A DNA stretch of 64,000 bases, from assembly GCA_023014365.1 (NCBI GenBank), contig JAEBUN010000032.1:434001-498000 (forward strand). The letters run 5' to 3'. Source of the DNA: Lepiota brunneoincarnata (lineage: Eukaryota > Basidiomycota > Agaricomycetes > Agaricales > Agaricaceae). Position numbers and translations under genes: made by a program. The notes beneath the pieces are model-generated. The model saw nothing but the letters and a program-made list of their open reading frames with translations, was not told the origin of the DNA and searched no databases. Position 1 is the stretch's first letter, and every line of letters starts with the position of its first letter. Positions 22,484 to 34,745 of this stretch are shown in pieces.

Positions 22484-24707
22484 GAGCAATAATAGTATTT
22501 ACTGGTTACAATGGGGCTCTGAGGAGTCTGAGTGGTTCCCTTCCAGTGTTGGTGTGGGACAGGGCTCTGCTGCTTCCCCTGTCTTGTCTGCTCTCATGGT
22601 ATCCCCTGCTCTCTATCTATTTGATGAGGAGGCCTGCTCTGAGGGCATTGATGCTACTGCACTCTCCTATGTGGATGATGGACTTCTGGTTGTTCAGGGT
22701 AATAATTGGGAGTACTGCCATGAGCATTTGTGCAGGGGTTACTCTGCTATTTTCAGGATTATGACTGCTATGGGCTTAGAGCTTGAGCATAGTAAGACTG
22801 AGGTCTTCCACTTCACCTGCTGGTGGCATGATGAGCCACCTCCACTGGACCTTGGCTTTGCACCTTTTACTGGCAACTCTCCCCTCTGCTCTCACCCCAC
22901 CTGGAGATATCTGGGTTTTTGGTTTGACTGCTGACTCTCCTTCAAGGCCCATGTGAAGTTCTACTCCACTAAGGCTTTCACCACAGTTTGCTCCATGGGT
23001 ATGCTTGGAAACTCCATCCATGGCCTCTCCTCTAACCAGAAGTGCTTGCTCTACTGGTCCTGTATTGTTCCCATTATGACTTATGGGTACCGGCTCTGGT
23101 TCTTCCAGGGTGCTCATATTAAGGCTCTGCTGGATTTGCTTAGGAAGGCCCAGTGCAAGGCTGCCCTCTGGATTACTGATGCCTTCAGAACATCTCCCTT
23201 AGGTGGTACAGAAGCTATTGCAGGTTTAACCCCTATTCATCTTCAGCTTTGCAAGCTTGCAGACCATGCAGCACTTTGGCTTAAAGCTCTCCACCACACT
23301 CATGCACTCCACTCTCTTCTTGATAAGGGAAGCTTGTCTACAGTCAGACATCCCCTGTCCCTTGCTTTACTCCCTCCTGGGATCTGGAAGAGGGCCAGGG
23401 GCCCTCTTGATGAGATGGACTCTCTCATGGCCAATTCTACCAAATGCTTTGAGGCCTTGTGTGCTGAAGCCAGGCCTGGCCACTGCATATTAGACTTGTT
23501 CTCTGACCAGTTCTCATTTGTCTCTCCACCCTCTGGGTATTTGGAGCCTGAGGAGGAGGCCACATATTGCCGCCAGGTTGACTCTATACTAGATACTGTG
23601 AGGAGTGACCCTAGTGCCACCTATGTGGTTACCAATGCAGCAGTCCCAAAGGACCCACTCCTTCATGCCTCTGCTTCTGCCTTCATTTATATCTCTTCTT
23701 CTCTTGTACATAGGTTCTCTGTTTCTGCTGGGAGAGCTCTCTCCTCTTGTTCTGAGCTTCTAGGTATTCGCTCTGGTATTATCTCTGCTCTTTCCCTTTC
23801 CCATGTCCCTTCTTGTATTGTAGTTTTCATGGACTCCTTGCACTCTTGTAGGATAGTCTTGAATCCCTCTCTCCACTCTGGACAGGCTCACTCACTTGCT
23901 GTTATCCAGGCTCTCTTCCCTTGGCTGGAGGCATCTGCAGGCTCTATGGTTACCTTTGTCCAAGTCCCATCCTACTGGAAGTGGCCTCTCCATCTCCATG
24001 CACATGATGAGGCTTGTGCCCAATGCTTTCCCCCGGATGAGGCATCCCCTACAACTTCAGCATACCTCTGCTCCGGGCTGCCAAGTTTGCATCAGTTGAA
24101 TGGCATCTTCTCTTTACCAATAGGACCTTCCATGGTAGTCAATTCCTAGACCTCCTTAATGGGTCTGAGCATCCTCTCCAGCCCTCCTCTCTGCACCATG
24201 GGACTTGGCTTAAACTCTCTGTGAAAGATCCTCCCTCACTCACTTCTCGCCTCACCCACTGTATCACTGCACATGCACCCATTGGTGAATATCGCCTCTG
24301 GTTCTTTCCCAATGAAGATCTATCCTGTGCCTGTGGTGAGCTCTTGGAGACCAGAGAGCATATTTTATTCCACTGCCCCCAATTCACCCAGGATACCAGC
24401 TCCATTTCTCCTACAGTGCCACTCACCTTGGAAAACTTAGTGGGATTTCTTCAGGACAACCCATTAGCCTTTGCATTCACACCACAGCCTAGGAATACTC
24501 CAATTCCCCCAGCCAGGAGTGTGGAACCAACTTCTATTGCAAACACTTGTCTACCTTTAGTAGCTACTGGTAGTCATAGTTTAAATGGGGCCTCCAGCCC
24601 CATCCCTTTTGAACTTGTAATCTAGTCTTTCTGTACTAGGTAGACTAGCATGGACTGCTACCAGGCACCACATTAAATGCAGAATTAAAAAAAAAAGAAA
24701 AAGAAAG
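22484..24707 (+). pseudogene. 5'-truncated Tad1-like LINE (reverse transcriptase plus RNase H)
   Basis: Open pieces 22482-22934, 22953-24149 and 24221-24625. The RT begins within motif GVGQGSAASPVLSALM, and YVDD is intact (ALSYVDDGLLVV, about 22670). A long thumb/connection follows, then an RNase H domain in which the first catalytic Asp is Asn (YVVTNAAVP, about 23630). The sequence reads ACC-AAT where ACC-GAT is expected, a CpG-to-CpA change. A terminal CxC...HxxxxC motif (CACGEL...HILFHC) is typical of LINE ORF2 ends. The 3' end is A-rich (24685-24707). ORF1 and the RT N-terminus are missing. The A-rich tail abuts the KKKDGK codons of G3 RT, suggesting insertion there. Confidence 0.8.
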
Positions 24708-25810
24708 ATGGAAAACTACATCCTTGTCAAGACTAACATTACCTTAATGAACACATGGTCAAGAACACATATAACTTCCCCCTCATCTCACACATTCTCA
24801 ATAAGCTCCAAGGATTGCAATACTTCACCAAACTTGATGTGCAAGCAAGATACAACAATATCCATATACAAAAAGGAGATGAATGGAAAGGAGCCTTCAG
24901 GACCCCTCAAGGACTTTTCAAACCCACAGTCATGTTCTTTGGAATGTGCAACTCCCCAGCAACATTCCAAACCATGATAGACTCATTATTTCAAAAACTC
25001 ATTGACAATGGAGGAGTAATTGTTTACATGGACAATATCCTCATCCATGCCAAGACAAAACAAAAGCTCAGACATCTCATGAAGGAAGTACTCAAGATAC
25101 TTAAGGACAACAATTTATATCTCAAAACCAAGAGGTGTGAATTTGAATGACAACAACTTGAATACCTAGGAGTTATCATCACTCCAGACTCAGTCTCAAT
25201 GGACCCTGCAAAACTCAAAGGCATTGCTGAATGGCCAACACCAAATACCCCCTGCAACATATGCAAGTTTATTGGATTCTGCAACTTCTATCGAAAGTTC
25301 ATACACCAATACACCACATGGGCCAAGCCCCTCAATGCCCTCATGTCCAGAACCAAGAAATTCGACTGGACAAAAGAATGCCAGAATGCCTTTGACACCC
25401 TCAAAAGGAAATTTCAAAGCAAACCAGTACTAACAGTACTAGATCAAAACAAGCCCTTTGAAATTGAATGTGATGCATCATTATTTGCATCAGGAGCAGT
25501 GCTACTTCAACATGACAGTAATGGAGTTAAACACCCAGTCACCTATTTCTCAAAAGGATTCTCACCAGCCAAATGCAACTACCATTGCTCTGAACAAGAA
25601 CTATTCACCATAATTCAAGCACTCAAAGAATGGTGACACCACATAGAAGGATCCTCCCACAAGACCATTGTATGGTCTGATCATGACAATCTTTGCCAAT
25701 GGAGAAAACCTGAAGATCTTAGCTGAAGACAAGCATGATGGATTGCCTACATGCAACAATTCAATATTGAGATCCAGCATATCCCTGGAAAGAAAAATGG
25801 ACTAGCATAT
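24708..25810 (+). pseudogene. G3 reverse transcriptase and RNase H
   Basis: RT runs 24755-25150 and continues after a TGA to 25636. The catalytic box reads VIVYMDNILIH at about 25020, so the second Asp of YMDD is Asn (GAC-AAT, expected GAC-GAT). RNase H has FEIECDASLFASGAVL and the EQELFTI motif, then SRQP at its end (about 25810). All four stops seen (25148, 25634, about 25725 and about 25738) are TGA at positions where related elements have Arg, fitting CGA-to-TGA decay. Confidence 0.8.
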
Positions 25811-27040
25811 GCTCTTTCAAGACAACCTGACCATGAGCCAAAGACAAAAGATAACAAAAAAGTTGTTGCATTACCTGAAAAATTCTTCACCCCAGAACAG
25901 CCTCAACACATCTGTATTATTGATGAAAATACCAAACAGGAAATAAAGAAGCTGTGGAAGAAGAAGAAACAGGTCAACATTGCACAAGAAGATGACTCAG
26001 GACACCCACATGTCCATGGCAAGCTATTTATACCCCAAGATCTAAATCTGAGGCACTGACTGCTACAGTGCATCCATGAGTCACCTACCACAGGACACCC
26101 TGGGATTGCAGAAACAACCAGGAAGATTCAAGAATAGGCCCAGGATGCGATCATTTGTCAAGAACTATGTCCAAGGATGTAGAACTTGCCAACAATACAA
26201 AATTAATTGCCACCCCCTAAAACCACCACTTCAACTGATCCCTGGACCCTGTTCTACCCATCCATTCTCAAATATCTTGATGGATCTTATCACAGGCCTA
26301 CCCCTGGACAGACCCCATGATTCTATACTGGGTGTGGTAGACCAGCTAATGAAGGGGATAATTCTAGAACCTACTGTGAAGACTGCCAATGTGGACAAGA
26401 TTGCCAAAATTCTTATCAAACAGCTATTGTCTACATTTGGCCTCCCTGGTTCACTGATTGTGACCTCAGATTTGCTGCCAAATCCATGAAAGAATTCTAT
26501 AAACAGCTTGAAATTGAACAAGCACTCTCCACAGCCTACCACCTGCAGACAGATGGCCAAACAGAGTGATTCAATCAAGAAATTGAGCTATACCTTGGTG
26601 TCTACTGTTCATCAAACCCAAACAAATGGGCAAAAGCACTCCCACTCCTGGAATATGTCCACAACTCAGAAACACATGCTGAACATCAGCATACCCCATT
26701 TGAACACCTCTATGGATCAAGCCCCAAGGGATTTCTGACCTCCAAGGAGCCAACAAACATTCCAGCAATAGGAGAGAAGTTTAAATACCTTGCCAAGATA
26801 TGCCAAGAAGCTCAAACTGTGCATGAACAAGCCAGACTAAAAATGGCTGCAAGATATAACAGGCCAGATATCAATCTAAAAGTTGGACAAAAGGTTTGGC
26901 TGGACAACTGCAACCCCCCAATTCAGTATGCCTCAAAGAAACTGGCCCAATGCCAAGAAGGTCCCTTCATCATTACAAAAAAACTTGGACCCATCACCTA
27001 TGAGCTAAAATTACCTGTTAGGGGAATATAAGTGGCCAGA
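25811..27040 (+). pseudogene. G3 integrase region
   Basis: H-H-C-C zinc-binding module at about 26070-26200 (CIHESPTTGHPGI...CRTCQQYK). The core includes an ILMDLITGLP Asp (about 26280) and the LQTDGQTE...FNQEIE segment containing the catalytic Glu (about 26550). The middle Asp segment is frame-shifted near 26465. After 26819 the frame reads KVGQKVWLDNCN and EGPFIITKKLGPITYELKLP, the GPY/F-type C-terminal module, cut by the solo LTR at 27016. Confidence 0.75.
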
Positions 27041-27396
27041 ACCAATTTGATATTCAAGTGCCAATAATAATTGGGATGGGTGCTACTTACATACAAATAG
27101 CAGTCTGCACACAGACTGGGTAACCAAACACTATGTAGCTACCAGAATATAATGTGCACAAACAACATACAATGAAAGTAGTAGATAAGATCATACAAGG
27201 GATTGGGCTCAGGGACAGGGGTGACTGAAGGCTGAGGCTGGGCTCAGGCATTAGGCATCAGCTAGATAGGCCAGGCTCAGGCATTGGGCATTAGGTATTG
27301 GCTAGATAGGCCAAGCCCATACACCACCACCCTAGACCTCTAGATGTACCTTGCATAAGGGGGAGTGCATGCTGGCACCAATCCCCTTACATTACC
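27011..27396 (-). mobile_element. Solo LTR (27016-27391), TGTNAGGGG family, TSD TTACC
   Basis: Ends TGTTAGGGG...CCCCTTACA, flanked by perfect TTACC direct repeats (27011-27015, 27392-27396). Length 376 bp. It is the reverse complement of the family members at 53819-54151 (333 bp) and 44909-47121. The extra length is a local duplication of the GGCATTAGG/CAGCTAGATAGG segment at about 27240-27310. It interrupts G3 integrase. Confidence 0.85.
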
Positions 27397-27811
27397 CATC
27401 AAATGGAAGATCCATAACAAGTTTCATGCAAGCCTCCTAATGCCTGCAGAAGAGAACAATACACATAGGGAATACAACACAGCCCCACCACCCAACCTTG
27501 TAAATGGAGAAGAAGAATACAAGGTTGAGTCATTGCTGTGCCACAGAAGGATCTGGAACAAGTATCAATTCCTAGTCAGATGGAAAGGATACCTTCCTAC
27601 CGAGGATTCCTGGGAGTCTGAAGCAAACCTGGAGGACACCAAGGAAATCATCAAGCAGTATAAAGGGGCTCATGAACTAGACAACCCCACCAATGACCCA
27701 ACAACCCAACTCCCAAGCAACCACTCCAGACCTCCCAGAGCCAGACAACAATGGACGCCTCCTCATCCAGGAAAGAATCATATCCCTGGCAAACTGTGTC
27801 ACAGGAAATAG
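27392..27811 (+). pseudogene. G3 chromodomain and C-terminus of pol
   Basis: After the solo LTR the integrase frame resumes (IKWKIHNKFHASLL), then a chromodomain: EEEYKVESLLCHRRIWNKYQ, FLVRWKGY, TEDSWES and an EIIKQYK helix at about 27510-27660. Chromodomain fusions place this in the chromovirus branch. The frame ends at 27811 in a Pro/Asn-rich tail. Confidence 0.85.
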
Positions 27812-27849
27812 CCAACCTGGCCCTGCCACCAATACCACTAACAGCCAAC

Positions 27850-28111
27850 CAGACAGGCCCAACAGTCCTTATATCATCCAGCATACCTTCCTTCCCCCCA
27901 ATCAACCCAAAGTATGATCCATCCTTTTACATGAGGTTCCCTTTTATATTGCAGGAACCCATCTTAAATGTGACCCAATGCGGGTACCCCTGGTCATCAC
28001 CTCCTGGAAGACATTTACTGCTCTTCTGTATCACAAGTGCCTCATCCATGACTGAGCAACCAAATTCCAAGAATTATGCACTACTATTCTTTCTAGCACA
28101 ACAGAGGAACA
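27850..28111 (+). pseudogene. G3 post-pol ORF, 5' part (interrupted by Copia-1)
   Basis: An open frame reads into QPNSKNYALLFFLAQQRN at the Copia-1 boundary (28111). After removing Copia-1 and one TSD (ancestral GAACG) the DNA continues at 34746. This is the N-terminal portion of the ORF described at 34746-35949. No domain is recognised in this part and its start is uncertain. Confidence 0.4.
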
Positions 28112-28410
28112 TGTTAGAGCACCCAAACGCATTCCCGAGACCATGGGACTCAATGTGAGGGTTGAGACTCAACAGCAACACAACCCTGTGGTCTTGGCCC
28201 TCCTTGCTTGCCACGTAGATATACTCTGTCCATGCTATCACTCTCTTGGACATGAACATTCAACCACATAGGATACTACTTAACCTAGACCTTTCATTTA
28301 AGACAACTTCCCTCAGTTCTCATTGTAAATGAGTGCTGAGGTAAGCTCCATAAATTATCCCACTTGTCCCCACAGATGTTAATGCTATGTAGTTTTTAAT
28401 CTTTCTTACA
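28112..28410 (+). repeat. Copia-1 5' LTR
   Basis: 299 bp, TG...CA. Differences from the 3' LTR are mainly C/T and G/A at CpG-derived sites, including a CA/TG pair derivable from one ancestral CG. Confidence 0.9.
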
Positions 28411-28422
28411 GGTTATGGGCCC
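28411..28422 (+). promoter_or_regulatory. Copia-1 primer-binding site
   Basis: GGTTATGGGCCC directly abuts the 5' LTR. It is complementary to the anticodon stem-loop GGGCCCAUAACC of eukaryotic initiator tRNA-Met, the half-tRNA primer known for Drosophila copia. The ATG inside it opens only a 5-codon frame here. The gag frame restarts at 28474. Confidence 0.7.
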
Positions 28423-28473
28423 TGCCTTTTAAAATTTCTTGGACAGAAATTTGATTCACTCCTTTTACCAAAA

Positions 28474-30141
28474 ATGTCTACAACCACAGCCATTAGCGAC
28501 ATGCTTCCCTCATCTGTTCCCAAGTTAGAGCAGTCTGGGGCAAACTGGGCTCAGTTCATACTGATATTCAGGTCAGCTGCTAGGGGAAAGGGCCTCTGAG
28601 GCCTTTTCAATGGGAGCAAGGCTCAGCCAGTTTCTTCCATACCCTCTGTCACCATTTTGGCTCCTTCCACCACCCCATCCTCAACCACTGGCACTACTGC
28701 CACCCCACAGCAAGCCATTGTCCTTGGCACCCCCTTGGAGGTCCTTGAATGGGAAAGACATGAAAATGTCATGCAGTCATTACTGGCCCAACACATCCCA
28801 TATTCAACTCTTATAGTTGTTGACAATGAGCCTACAGTCAAGGACATGTGGGATACAATCACAAAGGAATACACATACAAGAGTACCTTTTCCTGTTCAC
28901 ATCTACATTGTGAATTCCTGTCTGCCCACTGCCAAGACAAAGGAGATGTCCGCCAGTTTCTAAATGAACTCTGTGTGAAGTGATCTGAACTCTCAGCTGT
29001 AGGGGTACCAATCAGTGATGAGGACTACCAAAGCACCATCATTCAGTCCTTACCTCACCATCTCTCCACCTATGCATCCAATCAGTTATCTTCAGCCATG
29101 CTGTACTCCCACCTCAACAATACCCAAAACAACACCATTGACCCAGACCTGTTGATCATGATGATCTGTGATGAATGGGAGTGTTCACGCACCCGAATTA
29201 GGGGTCAGCAAAAGTGTTATCAGAAGTCTTATCAGAAGGACAGTTACTTTTAGCTACATTCCCATGTCACTATGAAACCATCAGTAGTGTACATCAGAAG
29301 GACTATTATTACCATATGCCTCATGTTTCTTATCTCTGACTCATAGTTACCCTGGTCTGGACCATTATAGTAGGAGTACAGCCACACTTAGAAGTATATA
29401 AGGATACAGTACAATACCTTGTATCCTTATCTTAGTGTTATAAAGTTCTTGCCTCCTATACCTCTTTGCCATAACTGGCTGGATTTATAGTGCTCCGTCA
29501 TCTCCAAGTCACGCATAGTAGGACAGGACCAAGTCTGTATAGACATCCTGTGTCGAACCCCGTGCTACTCAAGAGCAAACCCCTAACCTGGGTAACAAAA
29601 AGGGTGAAGAGGGTGATGAAGTGATGATCATTGAAGGTGGCAAGTCAGGTGGAAAGCCTAAGAGAAGGCCAGGAAAGTGTTACAGTTGTGGGGAGAGTGG
29701 TCATTGGAAGCACAAATGTCCAAAGAGAAAAGGAAAAGGAGAAGGAGCAGCCCCTACAACAAACAAACAGACACCTGCAAAGCCCACCACTGCAAATGTG
29801 GCCATGGATGACTTCAATGATGAATCACTTGCTGTCAAAGTGGGAGAAATCTCTGAAGAGCCAGATAGAATCATCAGTGAGGATGATGATGATGGGGATT
29901 GGATTCCCCAGGTGGCCATTAGCATGGAGTGTGGAGAGCTTGAGGGGGAGTGTTTCCTAGAGTCAGATGAGGAGGCTGAAGGAATCTGCATGGCATTTGA
30001 TGATGAAATTATTGTTGGACAGGCAGAAATGACACCCACCTCAACTTGCATCAAGATCATAGACTCTGAGACACCACGTCACATATCCCCATACAGAAAT
30101 GCTTTCGAAAATTTCCAAGCAATTGAGCCAAAACCACTATG
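28474..30141 (+). pseudogene. Copia-1 gag (split by a solo LTR)
   Basis: The gag N-terminus starts MSTTTAISDMLPSS at 28474. The UBN2-like core continues to 28983 and, after a TGA, to 29214. The solo LTR 29215-29597 interrupts it. The frame resumes at 29603 with a basic linker and zinc knuckle CYSCGESGHWKHKC (about 29680-29720), then an acidic linker and the protease. Two in-frame TGA codons (about 28600 and 28981) and a stop at 30140 break it. Confidence 0.75.
29210..29602 (+). mobile_element. Solo LTR (29215-29597), TSD AAAAG
   Basis: 383 bp, TGTTATCAGA...GGGTAACA, flanked by perfect AAAAG (29210-29214 and 29598-29602). A TATA-like TATATAAGG lies near 29397. It is a different family from the other LTRs in the window and disrupts Copia-1 gag. 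Confidence 0.85.
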
Positions 30142-32800
30142 AGCTGCAGATAAACAGAGCTTTAATGCGACTGGAAAAGGGGAGATGGTTCTGGAAGTAC
30201 CAAATGGAGCTGTTAGCTTGCAACTGTGAATCCATGAAGTCCTCTATTCTCCCGAGGCAGGCTACACATTAATCTCTATTGGATGTCTCGACAATGCTGG
30301 CTTCACCACTACTTTTGGAAATGGCAAATGCATCATCCAGGATCCTGGGGGTGCACACATGGCCAAAATCCCCAAGAATGAGTGCAGTTTATATTGCCTA
30401 GTCAAGGAAGTTGAGCCAGAAGCCAATGCCATGGGAGAACCACTTACCCTCAACATGCTACACTGCCACCTTGGCCACATAGCACCAGCAGCTGTCAGGA
30501 AGCTCATACAGGATGGGATGGTGACAGGATTGAAGCTGGAACCAGGTGGAGAAGTAGACTTCTTCTGCGAGTCTTGTGTATCAGCAAAATCAACTCAGCT
30601 ACCAATTGCAAAACAACGGCAGGGTGAACATGCTACATCATTTGCCCAGGAGGTCCACTCCGATTTATGGGGACCTGCCAAGGTCGAGACAAAAAGGGGA
30701 AGGAAATATTATGTTACCTTCACCGATGACTTCTTGCAATGGACCCATGTTGAATTTCTCACAAATAAATTAGATACCTTTGATGCCTACAAGTGTTTCA
30801 AGGCTTGGTGCAAGACCCAATTTGGTGCCCGCTGATACACCGATTTCACGCCTATACATGAATTCTGAACTCTGGAACAATTCTCTACATAGAATCATTG
30901 GCTATATCATTAAAGAACTCTATAGAGGATTGGTACTATGTCCCATAGTAGCCAGTTTGACCAAACTGAGGATATTCGAGCCTTGGAAGTGTTCAAACCA
31001 GCTCATTATCACTAAGCTTAGTGAACCAAGCTATCAGAACGCTCTCTGGAGGGATTCCAGACTCTACATAGCCTATTGAGTATACTTTGGTCGCATCCAG
31101 GGACCTTATGAGCAGTTTTCTGATGAACTCAGATTTGTTGGAACCTAAAGAATGTACATAGCGGCTGTCGCAGGTGTATTACACCCATAGTGAGCCCAAT
31201 AATGATGACCAGACCACGGAACAGAATGTCCAACGTTTAGGAGGTGACACCCAATGCCCAAAACCCTAGACATATCAAAGACTCATAATTAACAAGTGCT
31301 TTGTGGGTCCCAGCACCTTGGCATATTGCCTGACTGAGATTAATTACAATGGATTAAGGGATTGTCCATACACCATACATTCCAATCATAATTGATCTGG
31401 AGGCTTAATGCACTTGTGTGGATGCAGAATAATGCAGACAGGCATGGAACACATCTGGCTGGATTGCCATTCATCAATCAGAGAAAAACCCATAACCCAG
31501 GGCAAGGTAGAAATGCTGCTGAACCTTCCAAAATATTCTGCAGTACCTGTAACAATTAAGCTTATTGTTTTCTATTTCATATTTACTATCTCTCATATGT
31601 ATCTAAAGAATATAAATATGGTTGCGCTTATTTGTGGAGAAGCAAGAGGTCTCACCCCTGCTTCCACATGCAAGTCTGCAAGCTGTGATCAAGAACAGTT
31701 TCAGAGGACTATTTAGTGTGCATTGTTAAGTGTGATTTCTTCAGTTGTCAACCAACCCAGAGACAGAGACAGAGAACAGAGTCCAGAGTTTAGAGTTCCA
31801 GAGTGCTAGAGACAGAGATAGAGACAGAGAACAGAGTTCAGAGACCAGAGACCAGAGACTAGAGACCCCGCACTTTGAATTGACAGGGATTGTCCTTTCA
31901 CTGTTGCACCATACAGCTAAGATAACTTCAATGGCTGTTTGTTAACCTCTAAAAACACTATTCTCTTGAATTTTGCTATCAGAACGCACCCCCAGAACAC
32001 CCTAAAAGACAAAACTGTTCATTATTTATCTCATACTACTTGTATTAACTTAAGCTTATTGAAATTCAACTAAGCTTAGTGAGAACAAGCCCTTTATCTA
32101 TATTAAAACCCATGAATATTTCCACCATTTCACCACATTAAGACATTCCATTCCGATCATGGTGGGGAGTTCACTGGGGATGTTTTTCAGTCCCACCTCA
32201 AATCCCGAGGCATGCAAATCAAGCTCACCATACATGATACTCCCTAACACAATGGTGTTGCCAAACACTGGAACTGCACTATCATTGAGCATGTTTGCAC
32301 AATGAACCATGAACCCTGCTTACCAAAATACCTGTAGGTTGAGGGAGTATGACATGTTGTGTGGTTGATGAATTGGACTGGGACCAAGGCCATGGATAGC
32401 AAGACCCCTTTTGAAGTGGTATTTGCAAAGCAGCCAGACCTGCAGAGAGTACACAAGTGGGGTGAGGAGTGTTGGGTTCATCACCCTGGTGGAGACAAAT
32501 TAGGGGACCAGACAAAGAAAGCTCAATGGCTCAGCTTTGATGATGAAAGCAATGGTATGACTGGTGCTGTCCAAATCGAGTGTAACATCAGGCTCAGAAA
32601 GAATCTCGAGGGGGAGGAAAAGCCTACATACAAGATTCCCCCTGAACAGCCACCTGTCCCTCCTCCCACTGCCAAAATCCCCAAAATTCAACCTCCAGAC
32701 CCTCCTCACCAAGCTGCTGAAAACCCCACTGAGTGTCCAACACATGTATGCAAACCTAGCCTGAAAGCTATAGAGATACTTGAGGGCTGAGCTGTTACCG
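30030..32800 (+). pseudogene. Copia-1 protease and integrase (split by a 1.3-kb LTR)
   Basis: The protease motif reads IIDSETPRHISPY where DSGAS-type is normal, so the Gly of the catalytic triad is lost. Integrase: the HCHLGH zinc-binding His pair and FCESC (about 30460-30570), the first core Asp in VHSDLWGP (about 30665), and the second in TFHSDHGGEF (about 32145). The Glu region reads HNGVAKHWNCTII, so the expected Glu of VAExxN is Lys. LTR copy C (30833-32132) sits between the core Asp residues. Its removal with one CCGC rejoins GARIKTFHSD in frame. Confidence 0.75.
30829..32136 (+). mobile_element. Solo LTR, 1.3-kb family copy C (30833-32132), TSD CCGC
   Basis: TGATACACC...CATTTCA, 1300 bp, the same length class as copy A (1303 bp). 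Flanks are CCGC (30829-30832) and CCAC (32133-32136), a 4-bp TSD with one CpG-to-CpA change. The two LTR-borne frames are present; the first has one CGA-to-TGA stop. Four TAAGCTTA palindromes are at 31013, 31557, 32051 and 32071, at positions equivalent to those in copy A. Confidence 0.85.
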
Positions 32801-32847
32801 CCATTGAGGAGCTTGAATGGGCAGACATTCACTGCTTTGCAGCTGAA

Positions 32848-34488
32848 ATGGAGTTTGCGGAGCCTCTAGAACCTCAAAACTGGCAAGAATTGAGGGGGAG
32901 AGCGGATGAAAAATCCTGGAAGGAAGCAATGAGGGAGGAGATCAAAATGCTAAAAGAGACAGATACCTGGGAGCTCACAGATGCACCCCCTGGTGCAAAC
33001 ATTGTTGGATCAAAGTGGGTATTCAGAGCAAAAAAGGACGCAGCTGGAAATGTCATACATTACAAGGCTCACCTTGTAGCCCAAGGCTTCTCACAGGTAC
33101 CAGGCATTGACTATTTTGACACCTATGCCCCAGTTGCTCACCTCCCATCCATTTGCACCATCCTCACCATTGCAGCTGCTCAAAATACAGAAGTTCACCA
33201 GATTGATATCAAAGGGGCATACCTAAATGGAAAGTTCACAGAAGGGAAGACCATTTACATGTGCCAACTGCCATGTTTTAAGGACCCAGCACACCCTTAC
33301 AAAGTCTGTTTACTGAAGAAACCACTATATGGGCTTAAACAATCTGGCCGGCAGTGGTATCAGAGACTTTGCAAGATACTGGTGGATAATTCAGGACTTA
33401 CCTGTGCCGAGAGCAACCCCTGTGTGTTTTTCAAGCTTGACCCTCATGAATTGACCATTCTAGCCATCCATGTGGATGATTGTACTGTCACAGCAACAAA
33501 AACTGCACTTGTTGAGTGGCTAAAGGGCCGCATGGGTGAATTTGTGGAGGTGACGGACATGGGGGAAATACACTGGCTTCTGGGAATCGAGGTGAAGAGA
33601 CTTAGAGAGGAAGGAACACTGTCACTGTCACAACATGCTTACATTGATGCCTCTCTCTGCCATTTTGGCCTCAAGGATGCCAAACCCACCTCCCTGCCCA
33701 TAGACCCATCCATCTGGCTCACAAGCAACCAGTGTCCCAAGACCACAACTGAGATCACACAGATGGCCAATGTCCCCTATCACAAAGCTGTTGGTATGCT
33801 TATGTACGTGGCTCTTGGCACTTGCCCAGACATCACTTATGCTGTGCAACTTCTCTCACACTTCTCACACAACCCTGGAGAGGCCCACTGGGAGGCCGTA
33901 AAATGGGTTTTTCATTACCTTAAAACCACTCACGACCTCTGGCTCACTTATGGTAGCACTGGAAACCTCCTTGAAGGATACACCGATGCTGATGGATCTA
34001 TGGCTGAAGATTGCCAAGCAACCTCTGGGTTTGCTTTCCTGGTCAACAGAGGTACTGTCTCATGGAGTGCAAAGAAACAGGAGCTGGTTACTGTATCCAC
34101 AACAGAATCTGAGTATGTTGCTGCTACCCATGCTGCTAAGGAAGCCCCCTGGCTTCATTCCTTTGTCTCAGAAGTCTTTTCTCCTACCACAGCACCCACC
34201 ACCCTCTTCTCCAATAGCCAATCTGCCATCATGCTCACTCAAGACCACCAGTTTCACACCTGGACCAAACATATTGACATCAGATACCATTTTATCTGCT
34301 GGACAATTGAAGAGGGGAAAATTTGGCTCATTTACTGCCCCACAGATGATATGGTCACCAATATATTCACAAAGGCACTCCCCTCCCCCAAAGTCAAGCA
34401 TTTCGCACATGCTCTTGGTCTCGGCACAGTTAGAGGGGGAGTGTTGGAGCACCCAAATGCATTCCTGAGACCATGGGACTCAATGTGA
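32848..34488 (+). pseudogene. Copia-1 reverse transcriptase and RNase H, long open frame
   Basis: 546 codons are open without a break, unlike the rest of Copia-1. RT starts LRGRADEKSWKEAMREEIKM, then VGSKWVFRAK, LVAQGFSQVPGIDYFDTYAP and the catalytic box LAIHVDDCTVTA. RNase H has EGYTDADGSMAEDCQATSGF (first Asp), TVSTTESEYVAA (Glu), FSNSQSAIML (Asn where Asp is usual in the third position) and WTKHIDIRYHF. The frame continues into the 3' LTR. With gag and PR broken it is unlikely to act alone, but it is the best preserved coding part of the older elements. Confidence 0.75.
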
Positions 34489-34740
34489 GGGTCGAGACTC
34501 AATGGCAACACAACCCTGTGGTCTTGGCCCTCCTTGCTCACCATGTAAATATACTCTGTCCATGCTATTGCTCTCTCAGACATGAACATTCAACCATGTA
34601 GGATACTACTTAACCTAGACATTTTGTTTAAGACAACTTCCCTCAGTTCTCGTCATAAATGAGTGCTGAGGTGAGCTCCATAAATTATCCCACTTGTCCC
34701 CACAGATGTTAATGCTACATAGTTTTTAATCTTTCTTACA
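34442..34740 (+). repeat. Copia-1 3' LTR
   Basis: 299 bp, preceded by the purine tract AGAGGGGGAG, which primes plus-strand synthesis. Confidence 0.9.
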
Positions 34741-34745
34741 GAATG

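Larger units (their letters stand above)
28112..34740 (+). mobile_element. Copia-1: complete but decayed Ty1/Copia retrotransposon
   Basis: LTRs of exactly 299 bp (28112-28410 and 34442-34740) start TGTT(A/G)GAGCACCC and end CTTTCTTACA. The flanks are GAACA (28107-28111) and GAATG (34741-34745), both derivable from GAACG by one CpG transition. Primer site GGTTATGGGCCC (28411-28422) and a purine tract before the 3' LTR (AGAGGGGGAG). Order gag-PR-INT-RT-RH confirms Copia. It is interrupted by solo LTRs at 29215-29597 and 30833-32132. It lies in the post-pol ORF of G3. Confidence 0.9.
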
